Shown in pieces: positions 30,986 through 39,146 of a stretch of 39,688 nt of DNA. The stretch is taken from the NCBI GenBank assembly GCA_040753075.1, contig JBFMHA010000025.1, forward strand, positions 1-39,688, given 5' to 3'. This DNA is from UBA6814 sp040753075. GTDB taxonomy: Bacteria; Desulfobacterota; Desulfovibrionia; Desulfovibrionales; Desulfovibrionaceae. Position numbers and translations under genes: made by a program. The notes beneath the pieces are model-generated. The model was not told the origin of the DNA. It searched no databases and was given only the letters and a program-made list of their open reading frames with translations. Within the stretch, counting starts at the first letter, position 1. Every line of letters begins with the position of its first letter.

Positions 30986-33318
30986 CGCGCCGCCCGCGCA
31001 GTTCGGACCGGCTCATGGCCGGCCTGGTGGCGGCCTGGCTGGTCCTGGCCGGAGCAGGTTTCCTGCTGGCCGCCGAGCAGGAGCACGTCCAGTTCTTCTT
31101 CGGCCTGTCCCTCATCTTCCCGGTGCTCCTCGCCTCCTTCCATTTCGGCCGGGCCGGGGGGCTCATGGCCGCCCTGGCCGCCAGCCTGGCCTGCGGCTCC
31201 GTGGTCCTGCACGGCCCGTCGCTGTTCAGCTCCCCGCACGACCTGCAGTCCCTGGCCCTGGTGCTGGTCTTCAACGCCGCGGCCCTGGTGACCAGCTGGC
31301 TGTCCGATCGCGAGCGCGAGGCCCGGCGGCGCTACCAGGGCCTGTTCGCCGGCGTGCCCGTGGGCCTCTACCGCTCGGCCCGCAACGGCCGCATCCTGGA
31401 GGCCAACCCGGCCATGGCCCAGCTGCTCGGCTTCCCGGACAGCGGGAGCCTGCTGGGCCAGAACATGGCCGATTTCTACGAGTCCGCGGCCGATCGCGAG
31501 CGGATCATCGCCCGCTTCGGGAGCGAGGACCGGGTGATGGATTTCGAGTCCCGTTTCCGCCGCCGCGACGGAAGCGTCATCCTGGTGCGCAACCGCTGCC
31601 GCGCCGAGCGCGACGCGGAAGGGGCCATCGTCCGCTTCCACGGCAGCCTGGAGGACGTCACCGAGCAGGTCCGGGCCGAGGAGGAGGTGCGGGCGGTGCG
31701 CGCCCGGCTGGAGAACATCATCGAGTTCCTGCCCGACGCCACCTTCGTGGTGGACGCCGGGCGCCGGGTCATCGCCTGGAACCAGGCCATGGTGCGCATG
31801 ACCGGGATCCCCAAGGAGCGGATCCTGGGCCGGGGCGAGGAGGAGTACGCCATCCCCTTCTACGGCGAGCGCCGGCCGGTGCTCCTGGACCTGCTCTGGG
31901 CGGAGGACCCCGGGGTGCTGGCCCGCTACCGGGGCGTGGAGCGCCAGGGCGACACCCTGGTGGCCGAGTCCTTCGCCCCGGCCCTGTGGGGCGGCCGCGG
32001 CGTGCATGTCTGGGCCACGGCCACCCCGCTCCGGGACGCCGCGGGCCGCCTGGTCGGGGCCATCGAGTGCGTGCGCGACATCACCGCCCGCAAGGAGGCG
32101 GAAAAGGCCCTGGCCGAGAGCGAGGAGAAGTACCGCGGCATCGTGGAGAACGCCTCGGAGGGAATCTTCCAGGCCACGCCCGACGGCCTCATCATCGGGG
32201 CCAATCCGGCCCTGGCCCGCATCCTGGGCTATTCCTCGGGCCAGCACATGGTGGACAGCCTGGTGGACTTCCGCCGCCTGGCCGCCGACCCCCTGGATGC
32301 CGAGGCCGACTTCTTCTTCGACCGGGTCTGGCGCATGGACGAGGTGCGGCGCGGGCAGGTGCGGCTGCGCCGGGCCGACGGGTTCCCCATCTGGGCCCAG
32401 GTCAGCGCCCGCGCCTCCCTGGACGGCCGCGGCGCGCCCCTCATCGAGGGCTTCCTGCAGGACGTGACCGCGGCGCGGGAGGCCCAGGAGCTCCTGGCCA
32501 ACTCCCACGGGCTGCTGGAGCGCCGGGTGGCGGAGCGCACCGCCGAACTCGAGGAGGCCAACCAGCGGCTGCGCACCCTGGACCAGGTGAAGAGCTCCTT
32601 CCTGTCCCTGGCCTCGCACGAGCTGCGCACCCCCCTCACCTCGGTGCTGGGGTTCGCCAAGCTCATCCGCAAGTCCTTCTGCGCCCATTTCCTGCCCCGC
32701 GCCGGCGAGGACGCGGAGCAGGCCCTGCGGGGCGGGCGCATCCTGGGCAACCTGGACATCATCCTGGGCGAGGGCGAGCGCCTCACCCGCCTGGTCAACG
32801 ACCTGCTGGACCTCTCCAAGATCGAGTCCGGCTCCATCGAGTGGCGGGACGCGGACCTGGACATGCCCCGCCTCCTGCGCAACGCCATGGAGACCCTGCG
32901 CGGCCAGGTGGGGGGCAAGTCCAAGGTGCGGCTGGCCGCGGACATCCCGGACCGCCTGCCCCGGGTGAAGGCGGACCGGGACCGCATCATGCAGGTGCTC
33001 GCCAACCTCCTGGGCAACGCCGCCAAGTTCACGGTCGAGGGCAGCATCCGCCTGGAGGCCGCGGCGGTGAACGGCTGGGTCGAGGTCCGGGTGCGGGACA
33101 CCGGGCCGGGCATCCCGGACGCGGACCTGGAGAACGTGTTCCAGAAGTTCTTCCAGGTGCGCGACGGCGACACCCTGCGCGACAAGCCCAAGGGCACGGG
33201 CCTGGGCCTGACCATCTGCCGCCAGGTGGTGGAGCACTACGGCGGCCAGATCTGGGCCGAATCCGCCCAGGGCCAGGGCGCGACCTTCGTGTTCCGCCTG
33301 CCGGCGGCCAAGGGCTAG
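30979..33318 (+). CDS. Membrane-anchored multi-PAS sensor histidine kinase
   Basis: A 779-residue kinase. Residues 1-~105 form about four membrane segments, somewhat like the KdpD-type DUF4118 region. Three PAS domains follow (~115-230, ~240-375, ~380-500; each ends near DVTE, DITA or DVTA), then a coiled coil, a HisKA domain with His547 (SHELRTPLTS) and an HATPase domain (LLGNAAKF, DTGPGIPD, GTGLGLTI). No receiver domain. The start ATG overlaps the stop of the membrane-protein gene; a GTG at 30982 would give the common 4-base GTGA overlap. Its stop codon touches the first base of a MITE-like repeat. It shares an extended HisKA region, including FLP-AGEDAE, with the CBS kinase. Confidence 0.92.
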   Translation: MVTRRPRSSDRLMAGLVAAWLVLAGAGFLLAAEQEHVQFFFGLSLIFPVLLASFHFGRAGGLMAALAASLACGSVVLHGPSLFSSPHDLQSLALVLVFNAAALVTSWLSDREREARRRYQGLFAGVPVGLYRSARNGRILEANPAMAQLLGFPDSGSLLGQNMADFYESAADRERIIARFGSEDRVMDFESRFRRRDGSVILVRNRCRAERDAEGAIVRFHGSLEDVTEQVRAEEEVRAVRARLENIIEFLPDATFVVDAGRRVIAWNQAMVRMTGIPKERILGRGEEEYAIPFYGERRPVLLDLLWAEDPGVLARYRGVERQGDTLVAESFAPALWGGRGVHVWATATPLRDAAGRLVGAIECVRDITARKEAEKALAESEEKYRGIVENASEGIFQATPDGLIIGANPALARILGYSSGQHMVDSLVDFRRLAADPLDAEADFFFDRVWRMDEVRRGQVRLRRADGFPIWAQVSARASLDGRGAPLIEGFLQDVTAAREAQELLANSHGLLERRVAERTAELEEANQRLRTLDQVKSSFLSLASHELRTPLTSVLGFAKLIRKSFCAHFLPRAGEDAEQALRGGRILGNLDIILGEGERLTRLVNDLLDLSKIESGSIEWRDADLDMPRLLRNAMETLRGQVGGKSKVRLAADIPDRLPRVKADRDRIMQVLANLLGNAAKFTVEGSIRLEAAAVNGWVEVRVRDTGPGIPDADLENVFQKFFQVRDGDTLRDKPKGTGLGLTICRQVVEHYGGQIWAESAQGQGATFVFRLPAAKG

Positions 33319-33470
33319 CAGGCCGTTGAGAAACGGCGATCTGCTGCGTCAGCGAAAAAATCCAGACCGCTTATGTATGCGCAATACACTGCGCGTCCCG
33401 GATTTTTTCGCTTCCTTGCATCTCCCCATTTTTGAACGGCCTGCGAATTTTGGTTTTTTCAACAGTCAGC
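33318..33470. mobile_element. MITE-like palindromic repeat element
   Basis: A ~150-base imperfect palindrome. Outer arms GCAGGCCGTT (33318-33327) and AACGGCCTGC (33435-33444) match perfectly. Inner arms AGCGAAAAAATCC (33351-33363) and GGATTTTTTCGCT (33400-33412) also match perfectly. A partly paired centre and an outer TTTTTTCAACAG end follow. I recognise this pattern from non-coding palindromic repeats scattered through deltaproteobacterial genomes. It has no coding capacity; mobility would need a transposase from elsewhere. It begins at the last base of the kinase stop codon. Confidence 0.8.
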
Positions 33471-33530
33471 TAGCTGCGGCCGCGCCCCTCCCTTTGCCTT
33501 TCCCCCGGCCCGCGGGTATGGTCGCCGGCC

Positions 33531-34919
33531 ATGGAGACTCCCCGCTGCAAGGCCTTCGTGATCGCCGGGACCCATTCGGGGTGCGGCAAGACCCTGGTGT
33601 CACTGGCGGTCATGGCCGCGCTGCGCGCCCGCGGCCTCGCGGTCGCGCCCTTCAAGGTCGGGCCGGACTTCATCGACCCCACCCTGCACGCCGCGGTGTG
33701 CGGCCGCGCCTCCCACAACCTGGACCCCTGGATGTGCGGCCCCGAGGCGGCCCGCGGCATCCTGCTGCGCCACGCCCGGGGCTGCCAGGCCGCCGTGGTC
33801 GAGGGGGTCATGGGCCTGTTCGACGGCGTCTCGGGAGCCTCGGACGAGGGCTCGACAGCCGCGCTGGCCAAGCTCCTGGGACTGCCCGTGGCCCTGGTCC
33901 TGGACGCGCGCTCCAAGGCCCGCTCCGCCGCGGCCCTGGCCCTGGGCTACACCGCCTTCGACCCGGCCGTGCCCTTTGCCGGCCTCATCCTCAACCGGGT
34001 GGGCAGCGACAACCACGCCGCGCTCCTGCGCGAGGCCCTGGAGACCAGCCCCAACCTGCCGTCCTCGGCCCGCATCCTGGGCATGCTGCCCCGCGACGAG
34101 GCCCTGGCCCTGCCCTCCCGCCACCTGGGGCTGGTCACGGCCCAGGACCATCCCCTGGAGCCGGAGCTGGTCGCCCGCCTGGCCCGCTGGGCCGAGGAGA
34201 ACATCGACCTCACCCGGTTGCTGGGCGCCTGCCCGGCCCTGGAGCTCCCCCCCGACCCCGCGGCCGCGCCCGTCCCGGTCCCCCGGGTCCGCATCGGCAT
34301 CGCCCGGGACCGGGCCTTCTGCTTCACCTACGCCGAGAACCTGCGCCTGCTGGAGGCCGCCGGGGCCGAGCTGGTCCCCTTCTCGCCCCTGGCCGACCCC
34401 GCCCTGCCCCCGGACCTGCACGGCCTGTACCTGCCCGGCGGCTACCCCGAGCTGCACGCCGCGCAACTCGCGGCCAACGCCTCCCTGCGCGCCGCGGTCA
34501 AGGCCTTCTCCCTGTCCGGCCGGCCGGTCTACGCCGAGTGCGGCGGGTTCATGCTCCTCATGCAGGAGATCAAGGACGCCGAGGGCCGCACCCACCCCAT
34601 GTGCGGGGTCTTCGCCATGCAGGCCGCCATGACGCCCCGCTTCGCGGCCCTGGGCTACCGCGAGGCCGTCACCACCCGCGACAGCTTCCTCGGCCCGGCC
34701 TGGACCATGCTGCGCGGCCACGAGTTCCACTACTCCTCGCCCACCACCGCCGACCCCGACGCCCAACCTCTCTACCGCGTGCGCGACCGCAAGGGCTGGA
34801 CCGACCAGGCCGAAGGGTTCCAGAAGCACAACACCCTGGGCTCCTACATCCACCTCCACCTCGCCTCCAACCCCGACGCCGCCGCGGCGTTCGTGGAGGC
34901 GTGCGGGAAGGAAGGGTGA
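33531..34919 (+). CDS. cbiA: Cobyrinate a,c-diamide synthase
   Basis: CbiA amidates the a and c side chains of cobyrinate using glutamine and ATP, in anaerobic cobalamin synthesis. The N-terminal dethiobiotin-synthase-like ATPase has P-loop GTHSGCGKT (residues ~13-21) and FKVGPDFIDPTLH. The C-terminal class I glutamine amidotransferase has YLPGGYPELHA and the catalytic Cys in YAECGGFMLL. The length (462) is normal. It is first of cbiA-cbiD-cbiET. No cobalamin riboswitch is recognisable in front of it. A giant hairpin follows its stop codon. Confidence 0.97.
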   Translation: METPRCKAFVIAGTHSGCGKTLVSLAVMAALRARGLAVAPFKVGPDFIDPTLHAAVCGRASHNLDPWMCGPEAARGILLRHARGCQAAVVEGVMGLFDGVSGASDEGSTAALAKLLGLPVALVLDARSKARSAAALALGYTAFDPAVPFAGLILNRVGSDNHAALLREALETSPNLPSSARILGMLPRDEALALPSRHLGLVTAQDHPLEPELVARLARWAEENIDLTRLLGACPALELPPDPAAAPVPVPRVRIGIARDRAFCFTYAENLRLLEAAGAELVPFSPLADPALPPDLHGLYLPGGYPELHAAQLAANASLRAAVKAFSLSGRPVYAECGGFMLLMQEIKDAEGRTHPMCGVFAMQAAMTPRFAALGYREAVTTRDSFLGPAWTMLRGHEFHYSSPTTADPDAQPLYRVRDRKGWTDQAEGFQKHNTLGSYIHLHLASNPDAAAAFVEACGKEG

Positions 34920-34920
34920 A

Positions 34921-35020
34921 CCGGGGGAGGGGAGGGAGCCTTTTCCTGGCGGTGAAAAGGTTCCCTCCCCTCCCCCGGGCCCCCTCTCCACCCTCCAAAA
35001 GCCGCTATCGATTGAAGAGG
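34921..35020 (+). repeat. Giant-hairpin repeat, copy 2
   Basis: A 25-bp stem (34921-34945 with 34954-34978) with one G-U pair and an 8-base loop begins one base after the cbiA stop. A C-rich tail (CCCCTCTCCACCCTCC, then AAAAGCCGCTAT) follows. The base composition and layout match the element at 23614. It may act as a partial terminator or mRNA-stability hairpin between cbiA and cbiD. Confidence 0.8.
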
Positions 35021-35041
35021 GACAAGGCAAAGAAGGACGGC

Positions 35042-36142
35042 ATGACCAGGCTGCGCGAGGGATTCACCACCGGCACCGCCGCTGCGGCCGCGGCCAAGGC
35101 GGGCGTGCTGCTCCTGGCCGCCGGGGAGGGGAGGGGCGTCGTCGACGTGCCCCTGCCTGCGGGCGGCCGGCTGGCCATCCCCATTGCGCGGTGCGAGGCC
35201 GAAGGGGAGGGGGTGCGCGTCACCGTGGTCAAGGACGCGGGAGACGACCCTGACGTGACCCATCGGGCGGAAATCCAGGCCCTCGTGGCCCTGGATCCGG
35301 GGCTGGGGGACGGAGAAATCGTCCTGGACGGCGGGAAAGGCGTCGGAAGGGCGACCCTGCCCGGCCTGCCCGTGCCGCCCGGCGAGCCGGCCATCAACCC
35401 CGCGCCGCGGGCCCAGATCGCCGCCGCCTGCCGGGAGGCGCTGGAGGAGGCGGGAAGAGGCGGAGGGGCGCGGGTGCTCGTCGAGGTCCCGGAGGGCGAG
35501 CGCCTGGCGCTGAAGACCCTGAACCCGCGCCTGGGCATCCTGGGCGGCATCTCCATCCTGGGCGCCCGGGGCACGGTGAAGCCCTTCTCCCACGCCTCCT
35601 ACCTGGCCACCATCGAGGCCGGCCTGGACGTGGCCCGGGCCGCGGGCCTGACCCACGCCATCCTCTCCACCGGCGGCCGCAGCGAGCGCCTGGCCCGGGA
35701 GGACCTGCCCGGCGCGCCGGCGCTGGCCTGCGTCCAGTTCGCGGACTTCTTCGCCCCGGCGCTCGCGGCCGCCGCGGCCCGGGGCTTCACCCGCATCACG
35801 GTCGCGGTGTTCTTCGGCAAGCTGGCCAAGCAGGCCCAGGGCCTGGCCAACACCCACGCCCGCACCGCGCCGCTGCGCCTGGACTTCCTGGCCGGGACCT
35901 GCGCCGCCGCGGGCCTCCCGCCCGGCGACGCCGCCCGGGTGGCCGCGGCCAACACCGCCATGGAGGCCCAGGAGATCATCCTGGCCTCCCCGGCCCGGGA
36001 CGCCTGCCTGGCCGCCGTGGCCGCGCAGGCCCTGGCCGCGGCCCGCGGGTTCGCCGGTCCTGGACCGGTCCTGGAATACCGGCTATACACCCAGGACGGG
36101 AAAAGGCTTCTGGTCCGCACGGAGGAGCCGGCGTCCCCCTGA
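35042..36142 (+). CDS. cbiD: Cobalt-precorrin-5B C1-methyltransferase
   Basis: CbiD methylates C1 of cobalt-precorrin-5B with S-adenosylmethionine in the anaerobic B12 route. The 366-residue length is normal. The family start LREGFTTGTAAAAAAKA is clear, as are DAGDDPDVTHRAEIQA, GRATLPGLPVPPGEPAINPAPRA and ILSTGGRSERLA. SD is AAGGA, five bases before ATG 35042. It lies between cbiA and cbiET in the same direction, about 120 bases after cbiA because of the giant hairpin. Confidence 0.97.
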   Translation: MTRLREGFTTGTAAAAAAKAGVLLLAAGEGRGVVDVPLPAGGRLAIPIARCEAEGEGVRVTVVKDAGDDPDVTHRAEIQALVALDPGLGDGEIVLDGGKGVGRATLPGLPVPPGEPAINPAPRAQIAAACREALEEAGRGGGARVLVEVPEGERLALKTLNPRLGILGGISILGARGTVKPFSHASYLATIEAGLDVARAAGLTHAILSTGGRSERLAREDLPGAPALACVQFADFFAPALAAAAARGFTRITVAVFFGKLAKQAQGLANTHARTAPLRLDFLAGTCAAAGLPPGDAARVAAANTAMEAQEIILASPARDACLAAVAAQALAAARGFAGPGPVLEYRLYTQDGKRLLVRTEEPASP

Positions 36143-36237
36143 CGCCCGCCGCAGCCCGTCCGCGCCGGACGGCTCCCCGTTTCCGCGGACGTCCCGCGCC
36201 CGCCCCGCGCCGCCGGGGCACACCCCTGGAGGTGCGC

Positions 36238-37449
36238 ATGATCCACGTGGTCGGCCTGGGCATGGACCCGGACAACCTGCCCGAACATTCCTCGGAGGTC
36301 ATCGAGCACGCCCAGGTGCTCTGCGGCGGCCGGTCCCAGCTCGCCCACTTCGACGACCACCCGGCCGAGAAGCTGGTCATCGCCGCGCCCCTGGACGGCG
36401 TCATCGAGAGCCTGGCCGCCCGCCACGCCGAGGGGCTCATGGTGGTGGTGCTGGCCGACGGCGACCCGCTCTACTACGGCATCGGCGCGACCCTCGTCGA
36501 GCGCCTGGGGCCGGAGGAGGTCACGGTCTACCCCGGCGTCACCGCGCTCCAGGCCGCGGCGGCCAAGCTCAAGATCCCCTGGGCCGCGGTGGAGACCGTG
36601 TCCCTGCACGGCCGCAACGACTGGCTGCCCCTGTGCCGGGCCATGATCCGGGCCGACTTCGTGGCGGTCTACACCGACCCGGCCAACGTGCCGGCGGCCG
36701 TGGCCCAGGCCGTCCTGGACAAGGGCTGCGACCACTTCGCCATGTGGGTGCTGGAGGACCTGGAGACCGAGGCCGAGCAGGTGCGCAAGTTCACCCTGGA
36801 GGAGGCCGCCCGCACCTCCTTCTCCAAGCTGAACCTCGTGCTCCTGGAGCGCACCGGCCGGCCCGGGGTGGCCCTGACCCTGGGCATCCCCGACGACCTG
36901 CTGGCCAAGGAGAAGAACCTCATGACCAAGGGCCCGGTGCGCGCGGCCGGGCTGTCGGCCCTGCGCATCACCCCGGGCGACACGGTGTGGGACCTGGGCG
37001 CGGGCTGCGGGGCCGTGGCCGTGGAGGCCGCGTCCCTGGCCGCGGGCCGGGTCCTGGCCGTGGAGAAGAACGCCAACCGGGTGGGCCTCATCCGGGAGAA
37101 CATCCGCCGCACCGGGGCCTACACCGTGGAGCCGGTGCACGGGTCCATGCCCCGCTGCCTGGACGACCTGCCCGACCCGGACCGGGTGTTCATCGGCGGC
37201 GGCCTTTCCCGGAACGGCGAGGTGCTCGACGCGGCCTGCGCCCGCCTGGCCCCGGGCGGCCGCCTGGTCTGCCACGTGGTGCTGCTCTCCACCCTGGAGC
37301 GCGTGCGCAAGAGCCTCGCGGACCGGGGCTGGCCGGTCTTCGTCACCCTGGTCTCCACCGCCGAGGCCCGCCCCCTGGCCGGCGACCTCCACCTCGCCTC
37401 CCACAACCCGGTCTTCATCGTCGGCGCGGACAAGCCGCTGGAGGGGTGA
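36238..37449 (+). CDS. cbiET: Fused cobalt-precorrin-7 C5-methyltransferase / C15-methyltransferase-decarboxylase
   Basis: The 403-residue fusion corresponds to CbiE plus CbiT (CobL type) and performs C5 and C15 methylation with decarboxylation of the corrin precursor. The N-terminal half (1-~205) is a tetrapyrrole methylase (VVGLGMDPDNLPE, LADGDPLYYGIG, VYPGVTALQAAAA). The C-terminal half is a class I SAM methyltransferase (TKGPVRAAGLSALRI, VWDLGAGCGAVAVEAA). I chose ATG 36238 over GTG 36232 because the SD GGAGG is correctly spaced only for the ATG. Third gene of the cobalamin cluster. Confidence 0.96.
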   Translation: MIHVVGLGMDPDNLPEHSSEVIEHAQVLCGGRSQLAHFDDHPAEKLVIAAPLDGVIESLAARHAEGLMVVVLADGDPLYYGIGATLVERLGPEEVTVYPGVTALQAAAAKLKIPWAAVETVSLHGRNDWLPLCRAMIRADFVAVYTDPANVPAAVAQAVLDKGCDHFAMWVLEDLETEAEQVRKFTLEEAARTSFSKLNLVLLERTGRPGVALTLGIPDDLLAKEKNLMTKGPVRAAGLSALRITPGDTVWDLGAGCGAVAVEAASLAAGRVLAVEKNANRVGLIRENIRRTGAYTVEPVHGSMPRCLDDLPDPDRVFIGGGLSRNGEVLDAACARLAPGGRLVCHVVLLSTLERVRKSLADRGWPVFVTLVSTAEARPLAGDLHLASHNPVFIVGADKPLEG

Positions 37450-37463
37450 AGAGATCACCCTCC

Positions 37464-37498
37464 GGGGGCCCAGGGGCCGACGGCCCCTTGGAGCCCCC
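37464..37498 (+). terminator. Strong GC hairpin after cbiET (possible terminator)
   Basis: Outer stem GGGGGC/GCCCCC (37464-37469, 37493-37498) and inner stem GGGGCC-GAC-GGCCCC (37473-37478, 37482-37487). No T-run follows, so it may stabilise mRNA ends rather than terminate. Confidence 0.45.
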
Positions 37499-37559
37499 AT
37501 AGGGCGGGGTGGGGATTCCGCCCGGCCGAGACGTTGCGGCCGCACGATGAGGAGGAAGG

Positions 37560-37958
37560 ATGGAGAAGCTGAGCGTGAAGACCTCGCGGCGCGAGGAGAT
37601 GGCGAACCTGACGGCCGAGGTGCAGCGGCTGGTCGCGGACAAGGGCTGGGGCGACGGATTGTTGTATTTGTGGTGCCCGCACACCACCGGCGCGCTGACC
37701 GTGAACGAGGCCGCGGACCCGGACGTGGTGCGGGACATGGTGGCGAGCCTGGCCAGGCTCGCGCCCCCGCGCGGCGACAACCGCCACGCCGAAGGCAACA
37801 CCGACGCCCACATCAAGTCCAGCCTCATGGGGCCGGGGTTGACGCTCATAGTCGCCGACGGCCGGGTGCAGTTGGGAACGTGGCAGGGCGTCTTCTTCTG
37901 CGAGTGGGACGGGCCGAGAAGCCGCCAGGTCTGGGCGACGTTCTTAACCGCCAAATAG
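37560..37958 (+). CDS. yjbQ: YjbQ/UPF0047-family protein
   Basis: A 132-residue cytoplasmic protein with the family signature CPHTTGALTVNEAADPDV and the later GDNRHAEGNTDAHIKSSLMGP and GTWQGVFFCEWDGPR. Members show weak thiamine-phosphate synthase activity in genetic tests, but the true role is unsettled. A very strong SD (AGGAGGAAGG) lies before ATG 37560. A bidirectional terminator follows. Confidence 0.95.
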   Translation: MEKLSVKTSRREEMANLTAEVQRLVADKGWGDGLLYLWCPHTTGALTVNEAADPDVVRDMVASLARLAPPRGDNRHAEGNTDAHIKSSLMGPGLTLIVADGRVQLGTWQGVFFCEWDGPRSRQVWATFLTAK

Positions 37959-37966
37959 TCAGGACC

Positions 37967-38014
37967 AAAACGAAACGGCCCGGGACGCTCGCGTCCCGGG
38001 CCGTCGCGTTTTCG
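37967..38014. terminator. Bidirectional terminator between yjbQ and gpsA
   Basis: A perfect 13-bp stem (37975-37987 with 37992-38004), CTCG loop, an A-rich flank on the left and a TTTT run on the right. Confidence 0.88.
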
Positions 38015-38026
38015 AGTCCGCGCGGG

Positions 38027-39022
38027 CTACATCTCGCTCTTGAGGCCGCGGGTCATGAGCTTCTTGACCGCGTCCTTGGGGTCCTTGTCCTTGTAGAGGA
38101 CCTTGTAGACCTGGTCGGTGATGGGCAGCTCCACGTCGAGCTTCTTGCCCAGGGCGTGGACGGCCTCGGTGGTCTTCACGCCTTCGGCCACGGCGCGCAT
38201 GTCCTTGAGGATGTCCATGAGCTTCTGGCCCTGGCCCAGCTTGAGGCCCACGGTGCGGTTGCGGGAGAGTTCGCCGGTGCAGGTGAGCACCAGGTCGCCC
38301 ATGCCGGACAGGCCCGTGAGCGTGGCGGGCTGCGCGCCCATGGCCTTGCCCAGGCGGCCCATCTCGGCCAGGCCGCGGGTGATGAGCGCGGCGCGGGCGT
38401 TGGACCCGAAGCCCAGGCCGTCGGCCACGCCCGCGGCGATGGCGATGATGTTCTTGAAGGCCCCGCCCAGCTCCACGCCGCGGTAGTCGGGGTTGGTGTA
38501 GACCCGCAGGTAGTCGGTGGAGAAGGTGGCCTGCAGCTCCTTGGCCAGCTTCTTGTCCGCGCAGCCCAGCACCAGGGCGGTGGGCATCTCGCGGCTCACC
38601 TCGAGGGCGAAGGACGGGCCGGAGAGCATGGCGAAGCGCGGCTTGAGGGGGCCGAGCACGTCCTCCACCACCTGGGACATGGTCATGAGGCTGTCCAGTT
38701 CGATGCCCTTGTTGGCGCACACGCACACGGGCTTCCTGGGCAGGAGCGGCTTGAACTGGCCGAGCACCGAGCGGAAGAACTGGGAGGGCGTGGCGAAGAG
38801 CAGCACGTCGGCCGAGGCCGCGACGTGGGCCATGTCGCCGGTGACGTCCAGGCTGTCGTGCAGCCGGACCCCGGGCAGGTACCATTCGTTTTCCCGGGTG
38901 GCGTTGATCTTGGCCACCACCTCCATCTCCCGCACCCACAGGGAGGTGGGCAGGCCTTTCTTGGCCAGGACGTTGGCCAGGGTGGTGCCCCAGGCCCCGC
39001 CGCCGACAACAGCTATCTTCAT
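38027..39022 (-). CDS. gpsA: NAD(P)H-dependent glycerol-3-phosphate dehydrogenase
   Basis: GpsA makes sn-glycerol-3-phosphate for phospholipids from dihydroxyacetone phosphate; PlsY, also in this window, uses the product. The 331-residue length is standard. The Rossmann start KIAVVGGGAWGTTLA, catalytic-lysine region CANKGIE, LSGPSFALEV and the later ALGKKLDVELPI are all present. SD AGGAGG lies just before ATG 39022. It is divergent from ahbB, and the two promoters appear to share a -35. Confidence 0.97.
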   Translation of the reverse strand: MKIAVVGGGAWGTTLANVLAKKGLPTSLWVREMEVVAKINATRENEWYLPGVRLHDSLDVTGDMAHVAASADVLLFATPSQFFRSVLGQFKPLLPRKPVCVCANKGIELDSLMTMSQVVEDVLGPLKPRFAMLSGPSFALEVSREMPTALVLGCADKKLAKELQATFSTDYLRVYTNPDYRGVELGGAFKNIIAIAAGVADGLGFGSNARAALITRGLAEMGRLGKAMGAQPATLTGLSGMGDLVLTCTGELSRNRTVGLKLGQGQKLMDILKDMRAVAEGVKTTEAVHALGKKLDVELPITDQVYKVLYKDKDPKDAVKKLMTRGLKSEM

Positions 39023-39064
39023 GGGCTCCTCCTGGTCGTTTTCCGGCCCGCGGGCCGGCGTCCC

Positions 39065-39116
39065 TGCATACCGCGGCCCCGGTCCGGTTGCAACCCGGCG
39101 CGGGCTCGGGTACATC
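39065..39116. promoter_or_regulatory. Divergent gpsA/ahbB promoters sharing one palindromic -35
   Basis: TTGCAA at 39088-39093 is its own reverse complement. Leftward, 17 bases separate it from TATGCA (39065-39070, minus strand); rightward, 17 bases separate it from TACATC (39111-39116). Both are properly placed for gpsA (start 39022) and ahbB (start 39147). Confidence 0.5.
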
Positions 39117-39146
39117 GGGGATTCTTTGCAAGGAGAGGCGTCGAGC

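Noticed and set aside
33319..33530. Cobalamin riboswitch in front of cbiA
   Set aside because: The region is taken up by the MITE-like palindrome and a short C-rich stretch; no B12-box-like sequence was seen.
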